From positions 57,596 to 121,595 of the forward strand of contig DASXLB010000072.1 of the NCBI GenBank assembly GCA_036496585.1: DNA of 64,000 bases, written 5' to 3'. Origin of the DNA: Vicinamibacterales bacterium (lineage in GTDB: Bacteria; Acidobacteriota; Vicinamibacteria; Vicinamibacterales; 2-12-FULL-66-21). Positions within the stretch are counted from its first letter, which is position 1. Every line of letters begins with the position of its first letter. The position numbers were made by a program, and so were the translations under genes. Below are positions 8,645 through 17,090 of this stretch, one piece after another. Below the pieces are notes generated by a model. It made no database searches and was not told the DNA's origin. It was given only the letters and a program-made list of their open reading frames with translations.

Positions 8645-8896
8645 GTGGCGGACTACGCCGTGCAGCCTGGCGCACGCGTCGTGTGGCGTCTCAGACGCGG
8701 CTCGACCGACGTACGATGCATTGTCTCCTCACGGGCAGTGCCCGTGGAGGTGCACGTCGTTCACGGTCCCGACGTCGTGGTGTGGCAGCTGTTCCAGGAG
8801 GAATGGATGGCGCTCACGTGGGCGCGCGCCTACCGCGAGCAGATCCGCGCGCAGGGATGGCGCGACGTGATTGACGATCCGGCGTCCGCGCGCTGA
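8645..8896 (+). CDS. Small hypothetical protein
   Basis: 83 residues from a GTG start, divergent from the flavoprotein. The sequence is protein-like: a beta-rich first half (GARVVWRLRRGSTDVRCIV, PVEVHVVHGPDVVVW) and an amphipathic helix near the C-terminus. No family recognised and no ATG alternative exists. The ribosome-binding site is weak. Confidence 0.5.
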   Translation: MADYAVQPGARVVWRLRRGSTDVRCIVSSRAVPVEVHVVHGPDVVVWQLFQEEWMALTWARAYREQIRAQGWRDVIDDPASAR

Positions 8897-8916
8897 GCCC
8901 GTCAGGTGTAGACGAT

Positions 8917-8932
8917 CGCTGTCGCGACAGCG
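8917..8932. repeat. Perfect 16-bp palindrome upstream of VWFA gene
   Basis: CGCTGTCGCGACAGCG is its own reverse complement. It lies 20 bases after the stop of the 83-residue ORF and 66 bases before the GTG of the VWFA gene, upstream of a possible -10 TAGACT (8957-8962). An operator or a weak terminator are both possible. Confidence 0.4.
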
Positions 8933-8998
8933 CCATCGCCGAGCCGGGCGATCGGCTAGACTGCTCGAAGCCAGCGATCCCGTTCGCGAGGAGCCCCC

Positions 8999-10816
8999 GT
9001 GATCCAGGCGTCCCGGTTCATCGCCCTTCTATTGATCGCACTGCTCGGACAGACGCCGGCCGCGCCGCCGCAGCAGCCACTGCCGCAGCAGCCTCCGCCG
9101 CAGCAGCCCCCGCCGCGGTTTCGCACGGAAACGAACTTCGTACGGGTCGACGTCTATGCGACGCACGACGGCACGCCGGTGCAGGACCTGGCGCAGGAGG
9201 ATTTCGAGGTCTCCGAAGACAACGTCCCGCAGCGGATCGAGTCGTTCGAGCACATCCTGATCAACCCGGCCGGGCCACAGGCGGCCCTGATCGAGCCGTC
9301 CTCGCCATCGCAGGCGAACCAGCTCGCTGCCGATCCGAAGCGGCGCGTCTTCGTGATTTTCCTCGACACCCACAGCGTGCCCTATGAGGGATCGCATGCG
9401 ATCAAGGAGCCGCTCATCAGCTTCATGCAGCAGGCGATGGGGGACGACGACCTCGTCGCGCTGATGACGCCCGACATGAGTCCCGACCAGCTCACGTTCG
9501 GACGCCGCACGCAGGTGATCGAAGCCGGGCTGCGCGAGACCTGGTTCTGGGGGCGCCGCGACACGCTCTCCCTCGACGACTGGGAGCGGAAGATCGACGA
9601 ATGCTTTCCGCCGCAGCCACTCGAGGGGGGGTATTCGTCGGCCCTGGCGAAGGCGTTGATCACGCGGCGGCGCGAACGCGTCACGCTCGACAGTCTCCAC
9701 GATCTGGTCCGCCACATGGGCGCGCTGCGGGAGGGGCGTACCGCAGTCATCACGGTGTCGGACGGCTGGCTGCTGTATCGGCCGGATCAGTCGCTGATGT
9801 CCCCCAGAAAAACGGTGTTCGGGAAGAACGCGGATCCCCTACCCGGTTCGCCGACCCCGGTCGGCGTCGGGCGAGGCGGCACGCTCTCGAAGGAACCGGG
9901 ATACGACACCAACCCGAACGATCGCACGACGTGCGACGCCGATCGAGCCGATCTCGCGCTCAGTGACGACGACCAATACTTCAAGACGATCTACGGCGAG
10001 GCGAATCGCGCCAACGTCAGTTTCTACACGATCGATCCACGGGGACTGGTGGTCTTCGACACACCGCTCGGCCCCGATCCGCCGCCGGATCTCGAGACGG
10101 ACCGCGCGATGCTGACCCAGCGCCACGACGTGTTGAGGACGCTCGCCAGCGCAACCGATGGGATGGCGCTCATGGACAGCAACGATCTGCACCGGCAACT
10201 GCGGCGGATCGCCGACGACATGACGTCGTACTACCTGGTCGGATATCGCTCGACGAACGGCAAGCTCGACGGCCAGTACCGCGCGATCAAGGTCCGATCG
10301 AAGCGGGCCGGCGTCGACATCCGCGCCCGACATGGCTACACCGCCGCCAGCGCGGCGGAGGTCGCCCGGGCGCGTGCCGCGGCGGACCTGGCCGTGCCGG
10401 AGGAGAAGGCGGCGCTGAACCGCGCGCTCGGAACCATCGAATCCGACGCTCGCGCAGTCGGCCGCACCGTGCGCGGCGCCGGCGAACCGGTCGTCCTGCA
10501 CCGAGGTCCGTCCACCGGCAACCAGATCCAGCCGTCGCCCGGGCGGGTGTTTCCACGAAGCGACCGCATCAGATTCGAGCTGGAAGCGCCGGCCGGCACG
10601 CCGGTCTGGAGCGGCGCCCTGCTCGATCGCAACGGCGGCAAGACGCCTATCCCGGTCGCCGTCGCCGAGCGGACCGACACCGCCACGGGGCAGCGCTGGC
10701 TGACGGCCGACATCACGCTCGCACCGCTTGGCGCCGGCGACTACGTCGTGGAACTGACCACCATCGAGGGGACCGCACAGAAGAAGACGCTGGTGGCGAT
10801 TCGCGTCACGCAGTAG
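8999..10816 (+). CDS. Secreted VWFA-related domain protein
   Basis: 605 residues from GTG with GAGGAG seven bases upstream. A signal peptide (about 1-22) is followed by a Pro/Gln-rich neck built from repeated PQQP units, then the acidobacterial VWFA-related domain: TNFVRVDVYATHDGTPVQDL, DFEVSEDNVPQRIESFE and the MIDAS-like start VFVIFLDTHS. The conserved YYLVGYRSTNGKLDGQYR near residue 417 is typical of this family. The C-terminal third is beta-rich with no recognised domain. These proteins are numerous in Acidobacteriota and are exported; their ligands are unknown. Monocistronic. Confidence 0.88.
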   Translation: MIQASRFIALLLIALLGQTPAAPPQQPLPQQPPPQQPPPRFRTETNFVRVDVYATHDGTPVQDLAQEDFEVSEDNVPQRIESFEHILINPAGPQAALIEPSSPSQANQLAADPKRRVFVIFLDTHSVPYEGSHAIKEPLISFMQQAMGDDDLVALMTPDMSPDQLTFGRRTQVIEAGLRETWFWGRRDTLSLDDWERKIDECFPPQPLEGGYSSALAKALITRRRERVTLDSLHDLVRHMGALREGRTAVITVSDGWLLYRPDQSLMSPRKTVFGKNADPLPGSPTPVGVGRGGTLSKEPGYDTNPNDRTTCDADRADLALSDDDQYFKTIYGEANRANVSFYTIDPRGLVVFDTPLGPDPPPDLETDRAMLTQRHDVLRTLASATDGMALMDSNDLHRQLRRIADDMTSYYLVGYRSTNGKLDGQYRAIKVRSKRAGVDIRARHGYTAASAAEVARARAAADLAVPEEKAALNRALGTIESDARAVGRTVRGAGEPVVLHRGPSTGNQIQPSPGRVFPRSDRIRFELEAPAGTPVWSGALLDRNGGKTPIPVAVAERTDTATGQRWLTADITLAPLGAGDYVVELTTIEGTAQKKTLVAIRVTQ

Positions 10817-10971
10817 TGCCACGGCCGGTCGGTTCCGGAGCGGAACGCGCATCGCCCAGCGCTTCCATCACATCTCCGTGCGCCCAACGGCATCTCGGTA
10901 GACCGGAGTGTGCCCTTTTGAACAGCCAGCAGCGCTCGCCGGCCGATAAGCTCGATCTGAGGAATCCAATC

Positions 10972-11160
10972 ATGAGTGCCAGCCACCACCCGACCGACAC
11001 CCATCTACGGCAACAGCGGAAGAAGAAACGGAACAAGCTGCGCGCGCGGATTGCTGCGGCTCCAGCAGCCGCCCGTGCCGTGCTCGAAGCGAAGGTCCAG
11101 CGCACCTATTCACCCTTTCATAGGTCGGAAGCGAAGCGGGCACAGCAAACGACGACGTAG
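10972..11160 (+). CDS. Small basic hypothetical protein
   Basis: 62 residues starting MSASHHPTDTHLRQQRKKKR with GAGGA 8 bases upstream. The charged pattern RKKKRNKLRARI...YSPFHRSEA loosely resembles DUF6800-type small proteins, from memory only. It precedes another small ORF by 76 bases on the same strand. Function unknown. Confidence 0.55.
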   Translation: MSASHHPTDTHLRQQRKKKRNKLRARIAAAPAAARAVLEAKVQRTYSPFHRSEAKRAQQTTT

Positions 11161-11236
11161 ATGTGAGCAGGTCCGGTCGGCTCGTCTCAAGCGGTCTGTG
11201 CAGGCTGTCAGGATACGGGACCTGAGAGGGGATGCG

Positions 11237-11476
11237 ATGCCGAAGTCCGGAGTCGTAGGCGGTGCGCGGCGAAGACAGGTGCAGCGGCCCGTCCCATTTC
11301 CGAACGCCGTCGAGGGCCAGATTGCGGAACTCTGTCGCGATTTGGCCGTGGAGGCGAAGCGGATGCGCCAACTGCAAGAACAGGCGGACGAGTTGCGAAC
11401 GGTGATCCGCCAGTGGGCCAGCCACTCCGAGCCGGACTCCGAGCGCGAACCGACTACTCGTGCAGGACGACGTTGA
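11237..11476 (+). CDS. Small coiled-coil hypothetical protein
   Basis: 79 residues from an ATG preceded by GAGAGGGG. An N-terminal basic stretch (GGARRRQVQRP) is followed by a heptad-like helix of about 40 residues (VEGQIAELCRDLAVEAKRM, then QLQEQADELRTVIRQW). No family recognised. The last 23 bases overlap the convergent Crp/Fnr gene. Confidence 0.55.
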   Translation: MPKSGVVGGARRRQVQRPVPFPNAVEGQIAELCRDLAVEAKRMRQLQEQADELRTVIRQWASHSEPDSEREPTTRAGRR

Positions 11477-12134
11477 GAAGCGATGTGTTGATCTTCAGAT
11501 CGCCGTTGTACTCGATGAATCCCAGGTCCCTGAATTTGTTCATGAAGAAGTTGACGCGTGAACGGGTCGTCCCGACCATCTCCGCCAGGGTTTCCTGGGA
11601 GATCTTCGGGATCCGGCGCTCCGAACCCGCCTGATCGCCGTAGCGTGCCAGCAGCAATAGCGCCCGCGCCAGCCGCTTTTCGCTCGAGTTGAACAGATGA
11701 TCGACGAGGTCCGCCTCGATGCGGAGGTTCCTCGCGAGCATGTACGAGATGAAGCGCTCTGAGAAGGCCGGCTCGATGCGCAGGAGGCGAAGCATCGCGG
11801 CCGTGTCAATGATGAGCACGGTCGTCGGCGCTGTCGCGGTTGCCGTTCCGAGCCGAATGGATTGACCGGCGAGCGCCCCCTCCCCTAAGAAATCGCCGGG
11901 GCCGAGCATCGCCACCACGGCTTCTTTGCCGGTCCGGGACAGCACGGAGATCTTGATGCTGCCCTTCTGGATGTACATGACGGCATCGCTCGGTTGACCC
12001 TGCGCGAAGACGGTCTTCCCCTTGGGATACGTCACGACGCGCCGTGCCGTCTCTGTGGCCTCGAGAAAGGCTTCAGGATCGAACGCTGGTTGTTGCGCCC
12101 GCGACGGAACGCGCCGCCTGTTCGCTCTGGCCAT
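11454..12134 (-). CDS. Crp/Fnr-family transcriptional regulator
   Basis: 226 residues. A cyclic-nucleotide-binding-like beta roll (about 30-140) includes GKTVFAQGQPSDAVMYIQKG and MLGPGDFLGEGALAGQ. A dimerisation helix follows, and the C-terminal winged helix has SQETLAEMVGTTRSRVNFFM. The canonical cAMP-binding Arg/Ser pair is not evident (the position after GEGALAGQ reads SIRLGTATA), and no Cys cluster for an iron-sulfur sensor is present. The effector is therefore unknown. It lies 14 bases after the TPR gene on the same strand and is probably cotranscribed with it. Confidence 0.88.
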   Translation of the reverse strand: MARANRRRVPSRAQQPAFDPEAFLEATETARRVVTYPKGKTVFAQGQPSDAVMYIQKGSIKISVLSRTGKEAVVAMLGPGDFLGEGALAGQSIRLGTATATAPTTVLIIDTAAMLRLLRIEPAFSERFISYMLARNLRIEADLVDHLFNSSEKRLARALLLLARYGDQAGSERRIPKISQETLAEMVGTTRSRVNFFMNKFRDLGFIEYNGDLKINTSLLNVVLHE

Positions 12135-12148
12135 CGGAATCAGGCGGA

Positions 12149-13078
12149 TTATCGCACGCGGCGCGCGGCCAGTCCCGCATCTGATCCCGGATCGGACGCG
12201 ACAGCGGCTATGACGCGGCGCGGCGCGGCTGAGATGGTCATCCCCGTGGTTCGATCGTGGTCAGTGAGGAACTTTCGCAGCTCGGCGTTGTCGGGAAAGT
12301 CGAGCGCGAGCGTCCGCGCGGTGGCAACGGCTCCGGAGACTTCGTGTTCACGCACCTGCATGTCCCAGAGGGCGAACGTCGCTTCAGTCCGAACGAAGAA
12401 GTCGCCGCCGCCACGTGTGACCACCTCGCGGACGGCGCGGAGCCCACGTTCCTTGTTACCACCGCCGAGGAGCCAGCGCACACCGCGGGGAACCGATGTG
12501 CCGACGATGTAATCGACCCACGCCCGCGCGACGCGGGCGCGAACATGCGCCGGGTTCAGGCGCAGTGCGTGGTCGAGAGATCGGCGGGCCTCCCAGTACT
12601 CGTCCCACCCGGTCTTGCGACCGAGTGTGCCCAACTGCAGCCACACGTCATTGAGGTCCACCTTTCCGAGGAAGAACAAGGTCTCTTCGTCATCGGGGTG
12701 GATCTTCAGCCTGGCTCGCGCAAGGGTCTGGCCACGGCCTGTCTCCGCCAGGAACGTAGACATGAGCGCCGGACAGGCGGCGCAGGCGTTCCATGCCGTC
12801 GTCTTGTCGCGTGCTCCCGTTTCTCTGAGCGCCTTTTTGATCTGAAAGAGCAGGCTGGCTGTACGCAGCTCGCAAGCGTCGAGGTCGTCAGGGCGAGCCT
12901 CACACAGCCGCTGAGTCACCGCGGCCGCCAGGTCGTAGTTGCCGTTGTAGAAATGTCGCTGGGCGCTTTCGAGCGTGGGGTTTGCCTGCGAAGTGACTGC
13001 TTGCAGACCGAACACGAGGACGATCACAACAACCGAACCCGCGATCGATCGTGTGGCGACCGCGCGGGGGATGTTCAT
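12149..13078 (-). CDS. Secreted TPR-like protein
   Basis: 309 residues with a signal peptide or anchor (MNIPRAVATRSIAGSVVVIV, cut near residue 34). TPR-like helices follow: LESAQRHFYNGNYDLAAAVT, DACELRTASLLFQIKKAL, SLDHALRLNPAHVRARVARA and a C-terminal DFPDNAELRKFL. Start 13078 was taken over the longer frame at 13132 because the hydrophobic leader begins there. The gene precedes the Crp/Fnr gene. Function unknown; probably periplasmic. Confidence 0.7.
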   Translation of the reverse strand: MNIPRAVATRSIAGSVVVIVLVFGLQAVTSQANPTLESAQRHFYNGNYDLAAAVTQRLCEARPDDLDACELRTASLLFQIKKALRETGARDKTTAWNACAACPALMSTFLAETGRGQTLARARLKIHPDDEETLFFLGKVDLNDVWLQLGTLGRKTGWDEYWEARRSLDHALRLNPAHVRARVARAWVDYIVGTSVPRGVRWLLGGGNKERGLRAVREVVTRGGGDFFVRTEATFALWDMQVREHEVSGAVATARTLALDFPDNAELRKFLTDHDRTTGMTISAAPRRVIAAVASDPGSDAGLAARRVR

Positions 13079-13138
13079 ATGACAGGTTACCAGGATGCTG
13101 GCCGCGCCGCTGTCCAGACAGCACACGTCCATCGATGT

Positions 13139-13184
13139 GTTCAGTCTGGGACAGTCCGCGTGGTACGGATTGCCTAGACTGAAC
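13139..13184. repeat. 12-bp inverted repeat (stem-loop) before small membrane gene
   Basis: GTTCAGTCTGGG (13139-13150) and CCTAGACTGAAC (13173-13184) are complementary at 11 of 12 positions, with a 22-base loop. The right arm contains a TAGACT -10-like hexamer and ends 3 bases before the ATG of a 12-codon ORF. It lies in the divergent region between the TPR gene and the small membrane gene. Confidence 0.45.
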
Positions 13185-13187
13185 GCG

Positions 13188-13226
13188 ATGAATCGTCAGT
13201 TCGCTGGGACGGAGCGTCGGTCGTGA
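13188..13226 (+). CDS. Possible 12-residue leader or coupling ORF
   Basis: ATG at 13188 opens a 12-codon frame (MNRQFAGTERRS) whose TGA overlaps the GTG of the next ORF as GTGA. It could serve to couple translation of the small membrane protein, or it could be its mis-framed N-terminus. Very short, so the evidence is positional only. Confidence 0.3.
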   Translation: MNRQFAGTERRS

Positions 13227-13384
13227 ATCCCACCTGGATCGTTCTCGCTGTCTTCATTGCGGGTGCCATCGTCATGTTCGCGACGTCGCGGCTGCGGCGC
13301 CGTCACGTTGTCGACCTCGGAACCGTCAGCCATCAATGGATGGCGGAACAGCGGTTCGGAGAAGGGCACGATTCGCAGCGTTGA
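13223..13384 (+). CDS. Small single-TM membrane protein
   Basis: 53 residues from GTG, with GGAG 8 bases upstream. A single hydrophobic helix (about residues 4-21, WIVLAVFIAGAIVMFA) is followed by the basic stop-transfer SRLRRRH and a polar tail. The composition is that of a real inner-membrane miniprotein with its C-terminus in the cytoplasm. It is divergent from the TPR/Crp pair. No family recognised. Confidence 0.5.
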   Translation: MNPTWIVLAVFIAGAIVMFATSRLRRRHVVDLGTVSHQWMAEQRFGEGHDSQR

Positions 13385-13477
13385 TAGGCCGCGACCGATG
13401 TCCACCTCACCCCAAGCGACCGCTGCAACCGGCCCATGGTGTACGGCCGCTCCGCTTAGAGCTGGCGGTGAGGATCC

Positions 13478-13672
13478 TCAAACAGGGCGAAGCGCCGTCT
13501 CCTGTGAGACGACCGAACCGGCGAGCGGCGCTCTCGGGTCGGCATCGGGCTTCGATCTAGCGACTTTGTCGTTCGGTTTCGCGGCGCGTCGCGACTGCGC
13601 TTCGCGAAACTCGTTGATCATTCGGTCAACCTGCGCCTGCCGCCCGGTGCCCTCGTCATCATCGATGCTCAT
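13478..13672 (-). CDS. Small polar hypothetical protein
   Basis: 64 residues starting MSIDDDEGTGRQAQ, with a helical segment VDRMINEFREAQSRRAA and a disordered tail. A TATACT -10 hexamer (13683-13678 on the minus strand) ends only 5 bases before the ATG, so a leaderless transcript is plausible. No family recognised; real-gene status is moderate. Confidence 0.4.
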   Translation of the reverse strand: MSIDDDEGTGRQAQVDRMINEFREAQSRRAAKPNDKVARSKPDADPRAPLAGSVVSQETALRPV

Positions 13673-13994
13673 ACGGCAGTATACCGGCGCCGTTGCCGGC
13701 CGGTCTGTCCTGATTTGAACAGCGGCGCAAGTGGCCGACGACGTGGCTGTTATCGCTCTTTGTGCGTTCTCGCGCGTCCTGGATGGCTCGCACGTCTCAC
13801 GCTCATCGCTCGAATTGATCGAGCGTTACGCGAAGGGCACGCGCGGATCTGTCTCGGGTGATGTCTAGGATCGCGGTGATCGAATGGGGAGACGCAAATG
13901 CTACTCAGGCACGGCCTCGAGCAAGGCAAGCAAGAGCGCTATCGTCCTCAGGGCGCGCAGAAAACAGCGACGTAGACTGGTGTCGCATGGGGTG
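13673..13994. other. Gene-poor stretch
   Basis: Apart from the -10 of the 64-residue ORF, I see no convincing gene. A 45-codon plus-strand frame from GTG 13731 and a 25-codon one from ATG 13898 are open but have no recognisable product. They may be remnants of a lost gene beside the tRNA. Confidence 0.4.
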
Positions 13995-14068
13995 TGGAGC
14001 GGGCTACGGGGATCGAACCCGTCTATCTGGCTTGGGAAGCCAGGGCATTACCACTATGCTAAGCCCGC
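13995..14068 (-). tRNA. tRNA-Gly (anticodon CCC)
   Basis: The minus strand folds as a 71-base cloverleaf plus an encoded CCA (13997-13995). Acceptor arms GCGGGCT and AGCCCGC pair fully. The D stem is GCAT/ATGC. The anticodon stem CTGGC/GCCAG encloses TTCCCAA, giving anticodon CCC (codon GGG). The T arm ACGGG/CCCGT has loop TTCGATC. Discriminator base 73 is U, as in bacterial tRNA-Gly. It begins 15 bases after the stop of the phosphohexomutase gene on the same strand and may be cotranscribed with it. Confidence 0.95.
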
Positions 14069-14083
14069 GTCCGGCCGATCTTA

Positions 14084-15442
14084 TCAGGATCTGATATAGG
14101 CGAGCACCTCGTCGCGCTTCGCCCGCATGAGCTCCTCGCTGGTGGCTTCCAGGTTCAGTCTGAGCATCGGCTCGGTGTTGGATCCGCGCACGTTGAAATG
14201 CCAGTCGGGGAACTCGGCCGAGATGCCGTCCATCGAGTACACCTTGCCCGCCTGATACTTTGCAGCCAAACCGTCGATCTTCTCCTGCGCCTTCTTGACG
14301 TCGGAGACGCGCGTGTTGATCTCGCCGGAAATGAAATACTTCTCGCGCAGCGGCGCGAGCAGCTCGCGGAGCGTCTGCCCCTTGCGCGACATCAGCTCGA
14401 GGATGAGCAGCGCCGGAATGAAGCCGTTGTCGGCGTAGAAGTTGTCGCGGAAATAGTAGTGGCCGGTGACCTCGCCGCCGAAGATCGCGTTGTCTTCGCG
14501 CATGCGTCGCTTGAAGAAGGCGTGCCCGACGCGATTCATCAGCGCCTCGCTGCCGTAGCGCGCCGCAGTGTCCTTGACCGCGTAACTGGCCCGCACGTCA
14601 TAGACGATCTTCGCGCCTGGATGCTTGATGAGGAAGGCCTCGGCGAGCAGCGCCGTGATGAAATCCCCTGCGACGAACTGGCCGGCGCCGTCGATGAAGA
14701 AGCAGCGATCGGCGTCGCCGTCCCAGGCGATGCCGATGTCGGCCTTCTCGGCGATCACGCGCGCGGTGATGTCGCGGCGGTTTTCCTCGATGAGCGGGTT
14801 GGCCTCGTGGTTCGGAAACGTACCGTCCACCTCGAAGCAGAGGGTCGTCAGCGTCTTCGTCGGGATGTGCGCAAAGATGAGCGGCGCCATCATGCCGGCG
14901 ATTCCGCTGCCGGCGTCGAGCACGACCTTGAACGGCCTAATGATCGACAGATCGACGAACGACAGCACGTGCTTCACGTAGTCGTCGACGACGCTGGCCG
15001 TGCTCAGCGAGCCCGGCTCGGGCGCCGGCGGCGGCAGCTGATTGGCCGCGATCATGTCGCGGATGTCGTCGATGCCTGACTCGCCGGAGAGCGGAAACGC
15101 GTCCCGGCGGACCATCTTGATGCCGTTGTACTCCTTGGGATTGTGCGACGCCGTGATCTGCACACCGCCGTCGTGCCCGTCGCGGGCGACGGCGAAGTAC
15201 AGCATGTCGGTCCCCATCATGCCGTAATCGACCACGTCGGCTCCCTGCTGCCGCGCCCCTTCGATGAAGGCGGCCGCTATCGATGGCGACGACAAGCGCA
15301 TGTCTCTCGAGACGGCGATCCGCTTGGCGTGCAGGTAGGCGACGAAGCCGCGGCCGATGAGCCGCGCCGCGTCCTCGTTGACCTCCTGCGGATAGAGACC
15401 GCGGACGTCGTAGGCCTTGAAGATGTTGGGATTGATGGACAT
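14084..15442 (-). CDS. Phosphomannomutase/phosphoglucomutase
   Basis: 452 residues, the full alpha-D-phosphohexomutase fold. The catalytic phosphoserine is Ser99 in ITASHNPKEYNG, the metal loop is WDGDADRCFF near residue 240, and the C-terminal phosphate-binding loop is VRGSNTEPMLR. The closest pattern is the bifunctional PMM/PGM (AlgC) group that interconverts hexose 6- and 1-phosphates for sugar-nucleotide synthesis. It is separated by a single base from the upstream nucleotidyltransferase gene, which would use its sugar 1-phosphate product. Confidence 0.93.
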   Translation of the reverse strand: MSINPNIFKAYDVRGLYPQEVNEDAARLIGRGFVAYLHAKRIAVSRDMRLSSPSIAAAFIEGARQQGADVVDYGMMGTDMLYFAVARDGHDGGVQITASHNPKEYNGIKMVRRDAFPLSGESGIDDIRDMIAANQLPPPAPEPGSLSTASVVDDYVKHVLSFVDLSIIRPFKVVLDAGSGIAGMMAPLIFAHIPTKTLTTLCFEVDGTFPNHEANPLIEENRRDITARVIAEKADIGIAWDGDADRCFFIDGAGQFVAGDFITALLAEAFLIKHPGAKIVYDVRASYAVKDTAARYGSEALMNRVGHAFFKRRMREDNAIFGGEVTGHYYFRDNFYADNGFIPALLILELMSRKGQTLRELLAPLREKYFISGEINTRVSDVKKAQEKIDGLAAKYQAGKVYSMDGISAEFPDWHFNVRGSNTEPMLRLNLEATSEELMRAKRDEVLAYIRS

Positions 15443-15443
15443 A

Positions 15444-16496
15444 TCAGAAGTGTGAAAAATCCGTGATGACCGTCTTGTCGCCGAGCACGGCCGGCGAGCG
15501 GAGGATGGCGTTTCTGCCGATATGAACGTTGCGTCCGAGAATCGCGCCGTGCAGCGCCGCCTCGGCGCCGATCCAGCCGTTGGGCCAGACGATGGCGCCG
15601 TCGACGATCGCCCCTTCCTCGATGTGGGTCTGCCGCCCGATCACCGAGTAGGGCAGGATCTTCGCGCCAGCCTTGATCACCGAACCTTCATCGATGAAAC
15701 ACGGCGAGTGGATCTCGGCGCCCGGATCGACCCGCGCGTCCGGCGACACCCACGCCGACGGGACGCCGTTGAAGGGCGGCGCGGCATAGTGTCCGTCCAT
15801 GATGTCGCGGTGCACCTGCAGGTACTTGGCCGGCGTCCCGATGTCGATCCAGTAGCCGCCGTGGACGTAGGCCACGAACGTCTCGCCGCGTTCGACCAGC
15901 GACGGAAAGTAGCTGCGCTCGATCGACCAGGCGGTGTCCTTGGGGATGCGATCGAACGTGTCGGGCTCCAGCACGTAGATGCCGGCGTTGATGGTGTTGC
16001 AGGTGATCTCGTCTTCGCCGGGCTTTTCGAGAAACCGGCTGACGTTGCCGTCCGGGTCGGTCTCGACGAGCCCGTAGGCGCGCGGATTGTCGACCGGCGT
16101 CAGCACGACAGTCGCCTTGGCGCCGCGCTCACGGTGCAGCCGCAAGACCGCCGCGAGATCGACATCGGTCAGCACGTCGCCGTTGAACACGACGACCGAT
16201 TCGGTCAGCGAGTCCCCTGCGTAGCGGATCGCACCGCCGGTGCCGAGCGGCTGCGGCTCGACCACGTAGCGGATCCTGATGCCGAGATCCTCCCCCTCGC
16301 CGAAGATCTCCTCGATCCGTCGCGGCTGGTAATTGAGACTGAGGATCACCTCGTCGATCTCGGGAATCTGCTTCAGCCGGTCGATCTGATAGTAGAGAAA
16401 CGGCCGATTGAGGATCGGCACGATCGGCTTCGGCGTGTGCACGGTCAGCGGCCGCAGCCGCGTCCCCTTGCCGCCGGCGAGAAGGATGGCCTTCAT
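15444..16496 (-). CDS. NDP-sugar pyrophosphorylase (mannose-1-phosphate guanylyltransferase-like)
   Basis: 350 residues. An N-terminal nucleotidyltransferase domain has the signature AGGKGTRLRPLT (residues 7-18), VVFNGDVLTDVD and the sugar-binding segment EPQPLGTGGAI. A C-terminal left-handed beta helix (from about residue 245) contains hexapeptides such as DEGSVIKAGAKI and GRNVHIGRNAIL. It makes an NDP-hexose from a hexose 1-phosphate, probably GDP-mannose or a glucose/heptose analogue. AGGAG precedes the ATG. It is paired with the phosphohexomutase and diverges from pgsA. Confidence 0.88.
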   Translation of the reverse strand: MKAILLAGGKGTRLRPLTVHTPKPIVPILNRPFLYYQIDRLKQIPEIDEVILSLNYQPRRIEEIFGEGEDLGIRIRYVVEPQPLGTGGAIRYAGDSLTESVVVFNGDVLTDVDLAAVLRLHRERGAKATVVLTPVDNPRAYGLVETDPDGNVSRFLEKPGEDEITCNTINAGIYVLEPDTFDRIPKDTAWSIERSYFPSLVERGETFVAYVHGGYWIDIGTPAKYLQVHRDIMDGHYAAPPFNGVPSAWVSPDARVDPGAEIHSPCFIDEGSVIKAGAKILPYSVIGRQTHIEEGAIVDGAIVWPNGWIGAEAALHGAILGRNVHIGRNAILRSPAVLGDKTVITDFSHF

Positions 16497-16541
16497 GACA
16501 ATCTCCTATTTTATGCTTTTGATAGAATCGCGCCAAAGAGA

Positions 16542-17090
16542 ATGAACCTTCCGAACGCACTGACCGTCGGCAGGATCTTTCTGGTTCCCCTGCTCGTCGT
16601 CGTGCTGCTCACCAAGTTCGAGGGACGCGTGATCCTCGGCATGCGGAAGGAACTGGTCGGCGCCGCGATCTTCGGGATCGCCGCGCTCACCGACGTGCTC
16701 GACGGCTACCTGGCACGCCGGCGCAAGCAAGTCACGACCCTTGGTCAGTTGATGGACCCCTTCGCCGACAAGCTGCTGATCACGGCAGCCCTCGTCTCGC
16801 TGGTCCAGCTCGATCTGGCGCCGGCCTGGATGGTCGCGGTGATTCTCGGGCGGGAGCTCGCCGTCACCGTGCTCCGCGGCATCGCGCACGGCAAGGGAGT
16901 GGTCATTGCCGCCTCGCCGATGGGGAAGCTGAAGATGCTGTCCGAAGTGATCGCCATCCTCGCACTGATCTTGAGCCAGGATCACCTGCAGCAGTTCTAC
17001 GTGGTCGGCACGGTTGCGCTCTGGGTGGCGCTCGTCACCGCGACGATCTCGGGCGTCGACTACTATCGGAAGTTCGTCCGTCTGGGCTGA
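16542..17090 (+). CDS. pgsA: CDP-diacylglycerol-glycerol-3-phosphate 3-phosphatidyltransferase
   Basis: 182 residues, normal for PgsA, which makes phosphatidylglycerophosphate in the inner membrane. It starts MNLPNALTVGRIFLVPLLVV as the family does. The complete CDP-alcohol phosphatidyltransferase motif DG-x2-AR-x8-G-x3-D-x3-D is present (DGYLAR through DPFAD), with several TM helices. The start at 16542 removes a long antisense-frame extension. It diverges from the nucleotidyltransferase with 45 bases between the starts. A 12-bp hairpin spans its stop. Confidence 0.95.
   Translation: MNLPNALTVGRIFLVPLLVVVLLTKFEGRVILGMRKELVGAAIFGIAALTDVLDGYLARRRKQVTTLGQLMDPFADKLLITAALVSLVQLDLAPAWMVAVILGRELAVTVLRGIAHGKGVVIAASPMGKLKMLSEVIAILALILSQDHLQQFYVVGTVALWVALVTATISGVDYYRKFVRLG

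Noticed and set aside
10832-10846. GTTCCG-GAG-CGGAAC hairpin after the VWFA gene
   Set aside because: Six-base stem without a T tract; weak as a terminator call.
13731-13975. Two short plus-strand frames (45 and 25 codons) before the tRNA
   Set aside because: Open but with no family, no clear ribosome-binding site and no conservation evidence available; noted only as possible remnants.
13884-14099. 71-codon frame reading through the tRNA
   Set aside because: Overlaps a full tRNA cloverleaf on the other strand.
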